Shown here one piece after another: positions 17,613-25,283 of a DNA stretch of 64,000 nucleotides. The notes beneath the pieces were generated by a model. It was not told the origin of the DNA and did no database searches. It saw only the letters and a list, made by a program, of their open reading frames with translations. Source of the stretch: an uncultured Helcococcus sp. (GTDB taxonomy: Bacteria; Bacillota; Clostridia; Tissierellales; Peptoniphilaceae). Each line of letters starts with the position of its first letter. Position 1 is the stretch's first letter. Made by a program: the position numbers and the translations under genes. The stretch is taken from the NCBI GenBank assembly GCA_937926545.1, contig CALAZW010000034.1, forward strand, positions 62,001 through 126,000. Direction: 5' to 3'.

Positions 17613-17640
17613 AAAAATAAGGGCCAAGCCCTTATTTTTT
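17613..17640. terminator. Bidirectional terminator between glgB and htpG
   Basis: AATAAGGGC and GCCCTTATT around CAA, flanked by A-rich and T-rich runs on both sides, so it can stop both convergent transcripts. Confidence 0.85.
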
Positions 17641-17645
17641 CTTTT

Positions 17646-19523
17646 CTATATTAATTTCATAACATTTTGTGTGTATTTTACAGCATTCTTAAGAGGTAAG
17701 CCTTCAATTAATCTAGCTTGATCATAAAGAATGGATGTATATAGACCCAATTTATCCTCATCATTTGATGAAAAGGCCTCCATTAAATCCTTATATATCT
17801 TATGGTCACTATTTATTTCAAGGACTTTTTCAGCCTTTACCATACTAGCATCTGGCTGATGCATAAAAGTCTTTTCCATATCGATGGATATTTCTCCCCT
17901 AGCAACAAGGCAGGAAGCGTCATCCACCAATCTTTTACTTTCCTTTACTTCTACAACCTCATCATCTAATAGATCCTTCATCTTAGCAAATAATTCATCC
18001 TGATTCTTCTTTTCAACCTCATCCAAGTCTTTTTCTTCTGAATCAAACTTTTTATCTAGGGCTGAAACAAAGGCCTTGTCATCATAGCTAAGCATCATCT
18101 TAATCATAAACTCATCTATATCATCAATTAAATATAGGATTTCCAAGTCGTTTTCCTTGATTTTTTGTAGACTTGGTAGCCTGTCTATTTGTTCATAGGA
18201 ATCACCAGAGATATAGTAGATTTCTTCTTGGTCTTCCTTCATATTTTCAACATACTCTTTAAGACTGATTAAATCTTTTGATCTGGAAGAATAAAATAGT
18301 AATAAGTCTTCCAATTCATCCTTCTTCATACCATAAGTTTGGTAGATACCAGCCTTTAGCTGCATGCCGAATGATTGATAGAACTTTTCATAATTTTTTC
18401 TATCCTTGTCCATCATAGATTTTAATTCTTGGTTTATCTTTTGTTCCAATTTATTGGCTATGGTCATAAGCCTTCTATCCTGTTGTAGGATTTCCCTAGA
18501 TATATTCAAGGATAAATCTTCTGAGTCCACAACCCCTTTTACAAAACTGAAATAATCAGGTATTAGGTCTTCGTTTTTCTCCATAATCATTACCCCATTG
18601 GAGTAAAGTTCCAAGCCCTTCTTATAATCCTTAGTATAGTAGTCAAAAGGAGCTTCTGATGGGATGTAAAGGATAGCCCTATAGTTGATTAAGCCCTCTG
18701 CATTAACGTGAATCCACTTTAAGGGTTCATCAAATCCAAATCTTTTTTCATGGTAAAAATTCTTATAGTCCTCATCTTCCAAATCAGCCTTTCTCTTCTT
18801 CCAAATTGGCGTCATGGAGTTTAATATTTCTATTTCCTTATAGTCTTCATATTCTGGTTCTTCTGGATTATCGCTGATATTTCTAGACTTGCTAACTTCC
18901 ATCTTTATTGGGTACTTAATATAATTTGAATACTTTTCAATTAATTGCTTAATATAGTATTCATCTAGGAATAGATTATAGCCATCTTCCTCTTCTGTGT
19001 TTTCTTTGATATATAATTTTATCTCTGTACCATAATCATCTTTTTTGGCCTCTTCAATCACATAGCCTTCACTGCCTTCACTGGTCCAGCTATAGGCCTG
19101 GTCTGAACCATAGGACTTGGATACTACTTCAATCTTATCCGCCACCATAAAGGCTGAATAAAAACCTACACCAAATTGACCTATAATTGATACATCATCC
19201 TGGTCCTTTAACTTGCTTTTAAAGTCCAAGGATCCACTCTTGGCTATAACTCCCAGGTTGTTTTCCAATTCCTCAGCTGTCATACCTATACCATTGTCTT
19301 TTATAGTAAGAGTCCTGTCATCTTCATTTCTTTCCAATAGGATATAGTAATCATCCCTATTGAAGTCCACATCCTCATTTTTTAAGTCTTCAATATATCT
19401 TTTGTCTAGAGCATCTGAAGCATTGGAAATAAGTTCTCTTAAAAATATTTCCTTGTTTGTATATATGGAATTTATCATTAAATCCAATATTCTTTTCGAT
19501 TCTGTTTCAAATTGTTTCTTCAC
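17646..19523 (-). CDS. htpG: HtpG, bacterial Hsp90 chaperone
   Basis: A 625-residue Hsp90. The GHKL ATPase motifs appear as ELISNASDALDK, DNGIGMT and GQFGVGFYSAFMVA; the middle domain shows YIPSEAPFDYY and LNISREILQQDR. The start is a GTG at 19523 with GGGAGGG 5 bases before it. It is monocistronic between two terminators. The leader carries a CIRCE-like operator just after the transcription start, so heat induction through HrcA is likely. Confidence 0.96.
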   Translation of the reverse strand: MKKQFETESKRILDLMINSIYTNKEIFLRELISNASDALDKRYIEDLKNEDVDFNRDDYYILLERNEDDRTLTIKDNGIGMTAEELENNLGVIAKSGSLDFKSKLKDQDDVSIIGQFGVGFYSAFMVADKIEVVSKSYGSDQAYSWTSEGSEGYVIEEAKKDDYGTEIKLYIKENTEEEDGYNLFLDEYYIKQLIEKYSNYIKYPIKMEVSKSRNISDNPEEPEYEDYKEIEILNSMTPIWKKRKADLEDEDYKNFYHEKRFGFDEPLKWIHVNAEGLINYRAILYIPSEAPFDYYTKDYKKGLELYSNGVMIMEKNEDLIPDYFSFVKGVVDSEDLSLNISREILQQDRRLMTIANKLEQKINQELKSMMDKDRKNYEKFYQSFGMQLKAGIYQTYGMKKDELEDLLLFYSSRSKDLISLKEYVENMKEDQEEIYYISGDSYEQIDRLPSLQKIKENDLEILYLIDDIDEFMIKMMLSYDDKAFVSALDKKFDSEEKDLDEVEKKNQDELFAKMKDLLDDEVVEVKESKRLVDDASCLVARGEISIDMEKTFMHQPDASMVKAEKVLEINSDHKIYKDLMEAFSSNDEDKLGLYTSILYDQARLIEGLPLKNAVKYTQNVMKLI

Positions 19524-19541
19524 AATAACCCTCCCTGTTTG

Positions 19542-19568
19542 CTATCACTCAGTAGGTCTGAGTGCTAA
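19542..19568. promoter_or_regulatory. CIRCE-like HrcA operator of htpG
   Basis: CTATCACTC, nine bases, GAGTGCTAA. The right arm is identical to the CIRCE consensus and the left arm matches 7 of 9; the N9 spacer is exact. It covers about +3 to +29 of the predicted transcript. Confidence 0.8.
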
Positions 19569-19577
19569 TATAAATAT

Positions 19578-19606
19578 ATGATACCAAAATGCCTGTTTTT
19601 TGTCAA
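19578..19606 (-). promoter_or_regulatory. htpG promoter
   Basis: On the minus strand TTGACA (19606-19601), 17 bases, TATCAT (19583-19578). The -35 begins right where the T-run of the amidase terminator ends. Confidence 0.65.
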
Positions 19607-19630
19607 TAAAAAAGGAGCCTAAGCTCCTTA
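19604..19630 (-). terminator. Terminator of the amidase operon
   Basis: On the minus strand AAGGAGC, TTAG, GCTCCTT and a run of six T end the wall-hydrolase operon, directly before the htpG promoter. Confidence 0.85.
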
Positions 19631-19633
19631 ACT

Positions 19634-21460
19634 TTATTTTAATCCATAGTGGTTGGCAATTTCTTGCATAACCAATCTGGCTAATAATTCTTGATTGTTC
19701 AAATAGACTTGTGAATCTTGCAAGTTTGTATGGAAAACAAACTCTATAAGCATTTTGGTCTTGGCTGGGTTATCCCTTAAAACAGCATAATAATCTTTAG
19801 CTGGATTGTCAGGATGTCTTCTATACTTAACCCCCCTGTTAGGAGTGTTCAAGGTGGAAGATATAAGTCTTACCAACTTGGTTTGAATTTCCCTGTCCTC
19901 ACTGTATAGGCCATCCCATATCTCAGTTCCCCTCGCTGAAGGAGTTGCCGCATTGGTATGGATGGATAAGTAAAGATCCGCCCCTCTACCTGCCTGAGAT
20001 CTTTCATAAAGACCTGGGTCATTATAGATATATTCCCTGGTGGTCCTAATATCTATATCCTTATACTTTTGTGCATTCTTAATTAAAAGTCTACTAAATT
20101 CATAGGTTTGGTTACCTTCATCAAAAAGTAAGCCCCCCCTGTTGTCATTTTGTCCATGACCAGGGTCTAACATTATAACAAACTTACCCTTGTCCGTATC
20201 TGGCTTTTCAACCTCTGGCGTTTGTGGGTTATTAACTGGTTTAATAAGGTTTTTACTTATATAGGCTAATCTTCCATCATAACTAAATCTAAACCATACT
20301 CCATCTTCAACACCAACTATTTCATCTCCTCTTTTCAAGCTTCCCAACTTGTCAGATTTAACTGATTTAGCTGATCTTATATTTACAAGGCCGTGGTTTA
20401 CTACCACTCTTTTACCATTTACTTCATGGTCCTTATCTGCCAATAGGGCCTTGCTAACATAGGCAGGACTTCCCTTGTAGTCAAACTTAAACCAAGAACC
20501 CATGATGGTACCTGCTATCTCTTGTCCCCTGTATAAAACTCCTAACTTCTTAGAAGAAGTTGATCTTTGGGACCTGACGTTTAAGATATTATTGTTTACT
20601 ACCTTTATTTGCTCTTCTCCACCCAAATCTACACTGGTTAGATAGGTGTTACTAACATAGGCATCTTGGCCCTTATAGGTGAACTTAAACCAGGAACCTT
20701 CAAGGTATCCCTTTATTTCGTCCCCCTTCATTAGCATGCCCAAGTTTTCATAATTTGTTCCTGGGCCCTTTCTTATATTCAAGTTGTAAAGTGCATATCT
20801 GGTTAATTCAACCTTCTCATTAGGCCTATTAGTATCTGGCTTTTCATATTTTTCATTTGGATTAATCCAAGATCCAGGTCCCGTCTTAGATGTGGTTAAA
20901 TTTAACATTCCATTATATTCTTTATAGATATAATAATTACCTGGCGCCATAAGCCCTGGTAGTTTATTTATTTTTTGTTTGGCATCTGAAGCATTGGTAT
21001 ATCTATGCCTTGCTTCCTTTAAATTGTAGCTTTTCAATTGAGTGTTAGTTGTCGGACTATTTACAAGGTTTCCAGTCTTATCAAAGGTATAAGTCACCTT
21101 GTTAATTGTAGCTGTCCTATCCTTGTAAAGAAAGCCCTTGTCTGGATCAAAATATCTTTTACTACCAAAAATAGTTTGCCATCCTTTTAAAGCATTACCA
21201 TCCTTATCAAAGAAGTACTGTTCTCCCTCTATTAGACCATAGCCACCAGTCCACATGTAACCTTTCTTTTCATCAAAATACTTATCCTGACCATCAATCT
21301 TATGCCAGCCTGTTTGCATCTTACCATTCTTATAGTAATAACTACTGCCATTTTTATTGGTCAAGGTTGTTGGCGCAGCATAGGCTGTATTTGATAGCAC
21401 AAGTAAAATTAATAGAAAGGCCATTAGTCTCTTCGGCCATAATTTTATTCCTGTTTTCAT
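19634..21460 (-). CDS. Secreted N-acetylmuramoyl-L-alanine amidase with wall-binding repeats and three SH3 domains
   Basis: A 608-residue autolysin. After a signal peptide (ends near NTAYA) come aromatic wall-binding repeats (YYYKNGKMQTGW, YFDEKKGYMW, YFFDKDGNALKGW, RYFDPDKGFLY; about 35-130). A module with APGNYYIYKEYNGMLNL and SWINPNE follows at about 150-205. Three bacterial SH3 domains (NIRKGPGTNYENLG, NVRSQRSTSSKKLG, NIRSAKSVKSDKLG) span about 215-420. The C-terminus is an Amidase_3 zinc domain with LDPGHGQND, LSIHTNAA and the terminal LIEFVFHTN. It cleaves the bond between muramic acid and the stem peptide. It is last in the operon, 2 bases after the glucosaminidase gene. Confidence 0.92.
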   Translation of the reverse strand: MKTGIKLWPKRLMAFLLILLVLSNTAYAAPTTLTNKNGSSYYYKNGKMQTGWHKIDGQDKYFDEKKGYMWTGGYGLIEGEQYFFDKDGNALKGWQTIFGSKRYFDPDKGFLYKDRTATINKVTYTFDKTGNLVNSPTTNTQLKSYNLKEARHRYTNASDAKQKINKLPGLMAPGNYYIYKEYNGMLNLTTSKTGPGSWINPNEKYEKPDTNRPNEKVELTRYALYNLNIRKGPGTNYENLGMLMKGDEIKGYLEGSWFKFTYKGQDAYVSNTYLTSVDLGGEEQIKVVNNNILNVRSQRSTSSKKLGVLYRGQEIAGTIMGSWFKFDYKGSPAYVSKALLADKDHEVNGKRVVVNHGLVNIRSAKSVKSDKLGSLKRGDEIVGVEDGVWFRFSYDGRLAYISKNLIKPVNNPQTPEVEKPDTDKGKFVIMLDPGHGQNDNRGGLLFDEGNQTYEFSRLLIKNAQKYKDIDIRTTREYIYNDPGLYERSQAGRGADLYLSIHTNAATPSARGTEIWDGLYSEDREIQTKLVRLISSTLNTPNRGVKYRRHPDNPAKDYYAVLRDNPAKTKMLIEFVFHTNLQDSQVYLNNQELLARLVMQEIANHYGLK

Positions 21461-21462
21461 TC

Positions 21463-22812
21463 TTATCTCCCATCTATCCTAGAAATATTTTCCATTATAT
21501 TCAGTATCTTTTCTCCATACTTTGGACTGTAGGCCCAGCCCTTACCAGTTGGATTCTCATAGGCTCCCAACCATTCAACATATGGTGAATTTGCCCTTTC
21601 CACGTAGTGGTACCTAGGGTCTACCAAGTCTAATCTTAGATCTTCCTTGGATGCATAGGCCTTTAAGTGTTGTATTTGAGCCCTTATTCCCAATCTTGGT
21701 GTTGCAAAGGATTCCCCTTGAACTCCAGATCCTGTAACTCCAAGACCACAAAAGTTATTTTGACTAATGCTTACATGAGTATTAGGAAACTTAAAATTAC
21801 CTGTTTCCAATAAGGCTTGGGCAAAAGCTATATCTCCTCTAATCCCTTCACTTATCCCCTCTTCCAAATAAATTCCTGGAAAACCATAGATTTCTTCACT
21901 GGCATTTGGATATACCTTTTTAAGGTAGTTAACCATTTGTTTTTCTGTTAAAACTGATTTTCCCACAATAGCTGTATAAGTTTCTTCTGGAACTATTTGG
22001 CTATTTTCTTCATCTGGGATAAGCTCTATAGGCTTATCCTTAATTAAATTCTTAGTTACATAACCCTTTTGACCCCTATAGGAAAACTCAAACCAAGCCC
22101 CCCTAACTATTCCTTCTATCTCATCGCCCTTTTTCAAAACTCCAAGTTTTTTAGAGCTAACAGACCTTTGGGACCTAACATTTAAGACCTTATTGTCAAC
22201 TACTTTAATAACAGTGTTTTCTTGACTGCCCTCATTAGGGTTAATCCAGGCTCCTGGTGTAGCTTGTGATTTACTAAGGTTTAGCATACCTGCATATTCC
22301 TTGTAAATGAAGTAGTTACCTGGTTCTAGTTTTGAAGATAATTTATTTATCCCCGCCTTGGCATCTGCAGAATTGCTGTATTTAGACTTGGCCCGATCTA
22401 AATAGTAGCTTCCAACTTGATCTAACTTGCTGGCATTTCCTTGTTTATCAAAGCTATAGCTTATCTTATTTATAGTAGCCTTCCTATTTACATAAAGTTC
22501 CCCTGTCTCAGGACTAAAATACCTGTCCTGGCCAAAAATCTTTTGCCAGCCCTTTAGGGTATCGCCCTTGTAGTCAAAATAGTACTTTTTACCATCAATT
22601 ACTCCATAGCCATTTACCCACATTTGACCATCACTTTTATCAAAGTACTTATAACTTCCATCTACCAATTGCCAATTTTTTTGCATTTGACCATCAGAAT
22701 AAAAATAAGTATTTCCCTTGTTTTCTACCAGGTTTCCCTTGGCAGCTACAGGACTATGTACAAGTAACAGGCCTGAAAGAGCAAGTAAGGCTCCTTTTTT
22801 CATAAACTCCAT
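21463..22812 (-). CDS. Secreted glucosaminidase with wall-binding repeats and one SH3 domain
   Basis: A 449-residue protein with the same N-terminal layout as the amidase: signal peptide, aromatic repeats (YFYSDGQMQKNW, KYFDKSDGQMW, YYFDYKGDTLKGW), then the EPGNYFIYKEYAGMLNL / AWINPNE module. One SH3 domain (NVRSQRSVSSKKLG) follows. The C-terminal about 165 residues form a glucosaminidase (GH73/LytG-like) domain with GIRGDIAFAQALLETGNFKF and SQNNFCGLGVTGSG; the glutamate of ALLETGNF is the expected acid. Two starts are possible, at 22812 and at 22803 three codons on. It shares an operon with the Asp23-like gene and the amidase. Confidence 0.88.
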   Translation of the reverse strand: MEFMKKGALLALSGLLLVHSPVAAKGNLVENKGNTYFYSDGQMQKNWQLVDGSYKYFDKSDGQMWVNGYGVIDGKKYYFDYKGDTLKGWQKIFGQDRYFSPETGELYVNRKATINKISYSFDKQGNASKLDQVGSYYLDRAKSKYSNSADAKAGINKLSSKLEPGNYFIYKEYAGMLNLSKSQATPGAWINPNEGSQENTVIKVVDNKVLNVRSQRSVSSKKLGVLKKGDEIEGIVRGAWFEFSYRGQKGYVTKNLIKDKPIELIPDEENSQIVPEETYTAIVGKSVLTEKQMVNYLKKVYPNASEEIYGFPGIYLEEGISEGIRGDIAFAQALLETGNFKFPNTHVSISQNNFCGLGVTGSGVQGESFATPRLGIRAQIQHLKAYASKEDLRLDLVDPRYHYVERANSPYVEWLGAYENPTGKGWAYSPKYGEKILNIMENISRIDGR

Positions 22813-22817
22813 ATGTT

Positions 22818-23120
22818 CTATCTCTCCATAAATTTAATATAATTTAATTCCAAGTTCAAACTTTCCTTGAGTATTTGATAAAGATCCCTATAGATTCTCT
22901 TGGAAGTAGCATCCATGTCATCCCTATCCTTGTATCTTACATATACTATTACATCTAATAAATTATTTTTTCTTTTAATTTTTAAATATTTTTTATAATT
23001 GTATTTAAGACCATTGGATCCAATGGCAAATACCCTGTCAATGTTTTCATCTTCAAGAATTGTCTGGCCAATAATCAAATCAATCACCTTATTAGATACC
23101 TTAATGAATCCTTTTGTCAT
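22818..23120 (-). CDS. Asp23/Gls24-like small protein
   Basis: A 100-residue protein opening GFIKVSNKVIDLIIGQTILEDENIDRVFAIG, then LDVIVYVRYKD and a final ILKESLNLELNYIKFME. This order (strand, helix, strand of alternating hydrophobics, then a helix) resembles Asp23-family envelope-stress proteins, which often read as I-V-x-V-A-x2-V followed by V-x-V-x-V. The match is by eye only and somewhat degenerate. It is the first gene of the wall-hydrolase operon, 5 bases before the glucosaminidase, and its promoter lies beside WalR-like sites, which supports an envelope role. Confidence 0.5.
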   Translation of the reverse strand: MTKGFIKVSNKVIDLIIGQTILEDENIDRVFAIGSNGLKYNYKKYLKIKRKNNLLDVIVYVRYKDRDDMDATSKRIYRDLYQILKESLNLELNYIKFMER

Positions 23121-23148
23121 TTACTTTCTCCTTATTTTAATTAATACA

Positions 23149-23177
23149 ATTATAGCATAAGCCGGTAATTAGTTACA
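23149..23177 (-). promoter_or_regulatory. Promoter of the wall-hydrolase operon
   Basis: On the minus strand TATAAT (23154-23149) lies 17 bases from TGTAAC (23177-23172). That -35 hexamer is poor and is itself a WalR-like half-site. Confidence 0.5.
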
Positions 23178-23220
23178 ATATTATTACATTTTTTAGGCTA
23201 ATCATTACATTTTCATTACA
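23172..23220. promoter_or_regulatory. Two WalR-like operators between the hydrolase operon and darB
   Basis: On the minus strand TGTAAT-N5-TGTAAC (23188-23172) and TGTAAT-N5-TGTAAT (23220-23204), both exact TGTWAH-N5-TGTWAH repeats. The second ends 9 bp before the darB -35 on the plus strand; the first touches the -35 region of the hydrolase operon. Confidence 0.65.
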
Positions 23221-23229
23221 ATATTAAAT

Positions 23230-23258
23230 TTGAATAAAGAATTTATCTAAATTATAAT
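23230..23258 (+). promoter_or_regulatory. darB promoter
   Basis: TTGAAT (23230-23235), 17 bases, TATAAT (23253-23258), followed by a GAGGTG ribosome site. Confidence 0.65.
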
Positions 23259-23276
23259 AGAGATGAGGTGAATATA

Positions 23277-23762
23277 ATGATTAATGAAAAAATCGAGGAA
23301 ATGTTATTGGAGGATACTGATAGCTTAGTAATACCAGCAGAGAACGTTACCAACGTTTTGGGAGAACACAATCTCTTTCATGCAATTTTACTATTGACCA
23401 ATGTGAAATATTCTTTAATACCCGTACTTGATAATGAGTCCAAGTTTCTCGGCCTTATATCAATACATAAAATAATGCAGTTTACAAGCGGTAATGTCTT
23501 CCAAAACCCAGAGTTATTGGAAAGTCATTTTGTGGAAGAGGCTATCGATACTAGATATCACACAGTTGATGAAGATTTCTCCATAGAGGAAGTTCTCAAC
23601 GCCTTAATCGACCATACTTTTGTCTGTATAGTCGACAAGGATAATGTTTTTAAGGGAATAATTACTAGAAGCTCTGTATTAAAAAGAGTAAACTACCTGG
23701 TCCATGAATTGGACAGGGTCTACGATATAAAAGAAAAACCAAAAAATATTATATTTGCTTAA
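23277..23762 (+). CDS. DarB/CbpB-like CBS-pair protein, probable cyclic di-AMP receptor
   Basis: Start chosen at the ATG at 23277 because GAGGTG lies 6 bases before it; 161 residues. Two CBS motifs: LFHAILLLTNVKYSLIPVLDNESKFLGLISIHKIM (about 33-68) and a second with NALIDHTFVCIVDKDNVFKGIITRSSVLK (about 115-143). The pattern of IPVLD, FVC, F-x-GI-x-TR and VLK is that of Bacillus YkuL/DarB and Listeria CbpB, which bind c-di-AMP and act on Rel (ppGpp) and pyruvate carboxylase. Assignment by sequence memory is fairly firm; the ligand is inferred. Its stop lies in the left arm of a terminator now split by an insertion sequence. Confidence 0.8.
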   Translation: MINEKIEEMLLEDTDSLVIPAENVTNVLGEHNLFHAILLLTNVKYSLIPVLDNESKFLGLISIHKIMQFTSGNVFQNPELLESHFVEEAIDTRYHTVDEDFSIEEVLNALIDHTFVCIVDKDNVFKGIITRSSVLKRVNYLVHELDRVYDIKEKPKNIIFA

Positions 23763-23825
23763 TAAAAAAACCTCTCCATCTGATGTTACCCCCTAAATCC
23801 GGACACGGAATTAGGGGGTTTTATC

Positions 23826-24362
23826 ATGTCAAAATATTCATTTGATTTAAAGTTAGAAGTAGTGAAAGATTATTTAAGTGGAGAAATAGGTAGCTATAAG
23901 ACTATAGCTAAAAAACATGGTGTAATAAATGATAGTCAAGTTAAGGAGTGGGTTAAAAACTATGAAAAGCACGGCGAAGAAGGATTAAAGAAAAAATCAA
24001 CAAAATCTTTTTATTCTGGAGAATTTAAACTTAGTGTATTACAATATAGGCAATACCACAATTGCTCTTATAGAGAAGCTGCTAACCACTTTGGTATTAG
24101 AAATCATGCTACGATTGCTAATTGGCAAAGGAAATACTTAGACGAAGGCTTCGAAGGGCTTAATAAATCGATTGGGAGGCCTAGCACTATGTCTGAAAAT
24201 AACAAGAGAAAAAATGCTTTAAATCTGACGAAAAGTGAAAAAGAAGAACTAATTAAATTAAGAGAAGAGAACGAATTTTTGAGAGCGAGCCTGGCATATG
24301 AAAAAAAGTTAAAAGCCTTAATCCAAGAAAGGGAGCAAAAAACAAGGAAAAGACGAAAGTAA
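23826..24362 (+). CDS. IS3-family OrfA, DNA-binding part of the transposase
   Basis: A 178-residue protein with two helix-turn-helix units: YSFDLKLEVVKDYLSG with YKTIAKKHGV and VKEWVKNYEKHGEEGL, then GEFKLSVLQYRQYHNCSYREAANHFGIR. A leucine-zipper-like tail follows (KSEKEELIKLREENEFLRASLAYEKKLKAL). The double HTH is typical of the IS150 group. Near the end, an in-frame slippery A-AAA-AAG heptamer (24302-24308) allows a -1 shift into orfB, which would give a 464-residue OrfAB transposase. Confidence 0.92.
   Translation: MSKYSFDLKLEVVKDYLSGEIGSYKTIAKKHGVINDSQVKEWVKNYEKHGEEGLKKKSTKSFYSGEFKLSVLQYRQYHNCSYREAANHFGIRNHATIANWQRKYLDEGFEGLNKSIGRPSTMSENNKRKNALNLTKSEKEELIKLREENEFLRASLAYEKKLKALIQEREQKTRKRRK
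24302..24308 (+). promoter_or_regulatory. Programmed -1 frameshift site A-AAA-AAG
   Basis: Codons GAA AAA AAG of orfA form the heptamer A-AAA-AAG in phase. After a -1 slip the frame is open through the orfA stop and joins orfB, as known for IS150. Confidence 0.75.
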
Positions 24363-24364
24363 TA

Positions 24365-25219
24365 ATGGAATTAAGGCAGAAATTTCCTTCAGTTAAATTG
24401 AAAATCTGGCTTAAGATATCTAACTTACCCAAAAGTTCATTCTATGAATGGGTACAAAAGCTAGAAACAGTCAACAAAGAAGAGTTAAAATTGACGAATG
24501 TTATCAAAAATATATTTGAAGAATCTAACGAAACTTATGGATATAGAAGAGTGACCATTGCCTTGAAACAGAAGGGTTTTAAGGTCAACCACAAAAGAGT
24601 ATATAGAATTATGAGAGAGAATAGTTTGAAATGCATAAAATTTTCCGGAAGATCTAGAGGCTATAGTTCCTTTAAGGGTGAAGTTGGAAGAATAGCGGAG
24701 AATAAGTTAAATAGACAATTTCAGGTAACAGCTCCTAATAAAGTTTGGGTTACAGATGTAACTGAATTTAAAATTAAAGGGAGCAATCAAAAACTGTATT
24801 TATCACCTATTATGGATCTTTTTAATAGTGAAATAATTTCCTTTAATCTCTCTACATCTCCTACGGTGAAATTTACCACAGATGCTTTGGATGATGCTCT
24901 TAAAAGACTTCCTAAGAAGCATCAATTAACAATTCACTCTGACCAAGGCTTCCATTATCAGCATACTCAATGGGTCAAAAGATTAAAAAACAGAAGCATT
25001 GAACAAAGCATGTCTAGAAGAGGAAATTGTATAGATAACTCTCCAATGGAAAACTTCTTCGGGCTATTGAAACAAGAAATGTACTATGGAGAAAAATTTA
25101 CATCAATTAAGCAGTTAGAGAAAAAGATTACAGGATATATTGATTGGTACAATAATAAAAGAATAAAGGAAAAATTAAACGGCCTATCACCTATTGAATA
25201 TAGGCAACAAGCCGCATAA
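24365..25219 (+). CDS. IS3-family OrfB, DDE transposase catalytic part
   Basis: A 284-residue integrase-like protein. An HTH_21 region (SNETYGYRRVTIALKQKGFKVNHKRVYRIM) precedes the catalytic core with the DDE residues: D in WVTDVTEF, D in IHSDQGFHY and E in NSPMENFFGLLKQEMY. It ends with YIDWYNNKRIKEKLNGLSPIEYR. All catalytic residues are in place, so the element may be active. The ATG at 24365 allows separate expression; fusion to OrfA by frameshift is the expected active form. Confidence 0.94.
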   Translation: MELRQKFPSVKLKIWLKISNLPKSSFYEWVQKLETVNKEELKLTNVIKNIFEESNETYGYRRVTIALKQKGFKVNHKRVYRIMRENSLKCIKFSGRSRGYSSFKGEVGRIAENKLNRQFQVTAPNKVWVTDVTEFKIKGSNQKLYLSPIMDLFNSEIISFNLSTSPTVKFTTDALDDALKRLPKKHQLTIHSDQGFHYQHTQWVKRLKNRSIEQSMSRRGNCIDNSPMENFFGLLKQEMYYGEKFTSIKQLEKKITGYIDWYNNKRIKEKLNGLSPIEYRQQAA

Positions 25220-25283
25220 TTAATATTATCCGAAAGTCCGTATTAAAGGGTTCACATCAATCTAGAGAGGTTTTTTATTTCAT

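Larger units (their letters stand above)
23781..25259 (+). mobile_element. IS3-family (IS150-group-like) insertion sequence, complete, 1479 bp
   Basis: The ends are imperfect inverted repeats. The left begins TGATGTTACCCCC and the right, read inward on the minus strand, begins TGATGTGAACCCT; both share TAAAT or TTAAT and CGGAC further in. Termini are 5'-TG...CA-3'. A 3-bp direct repeat ATC flanks the element (23778-23780 and 25260-25262), so the insertion is intact and probably recent. It carries orfA and orfB in a -1 relation. Confidence 0.92.
23764..25276. terminator. darB/nagA terminator split by an insertion sequence
   Basis: The left arm AAAAAACCTCTC is at 23765-23776 and the right arm GAGAGGTTTTTT at 25265-25276. 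Removing the element and one ATC copy restores a 12-bp stem with the 6-base loop CATCTA and a T-run, a bidirectional terminator for the convergent darB and nagA. Confidence 0.8.
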
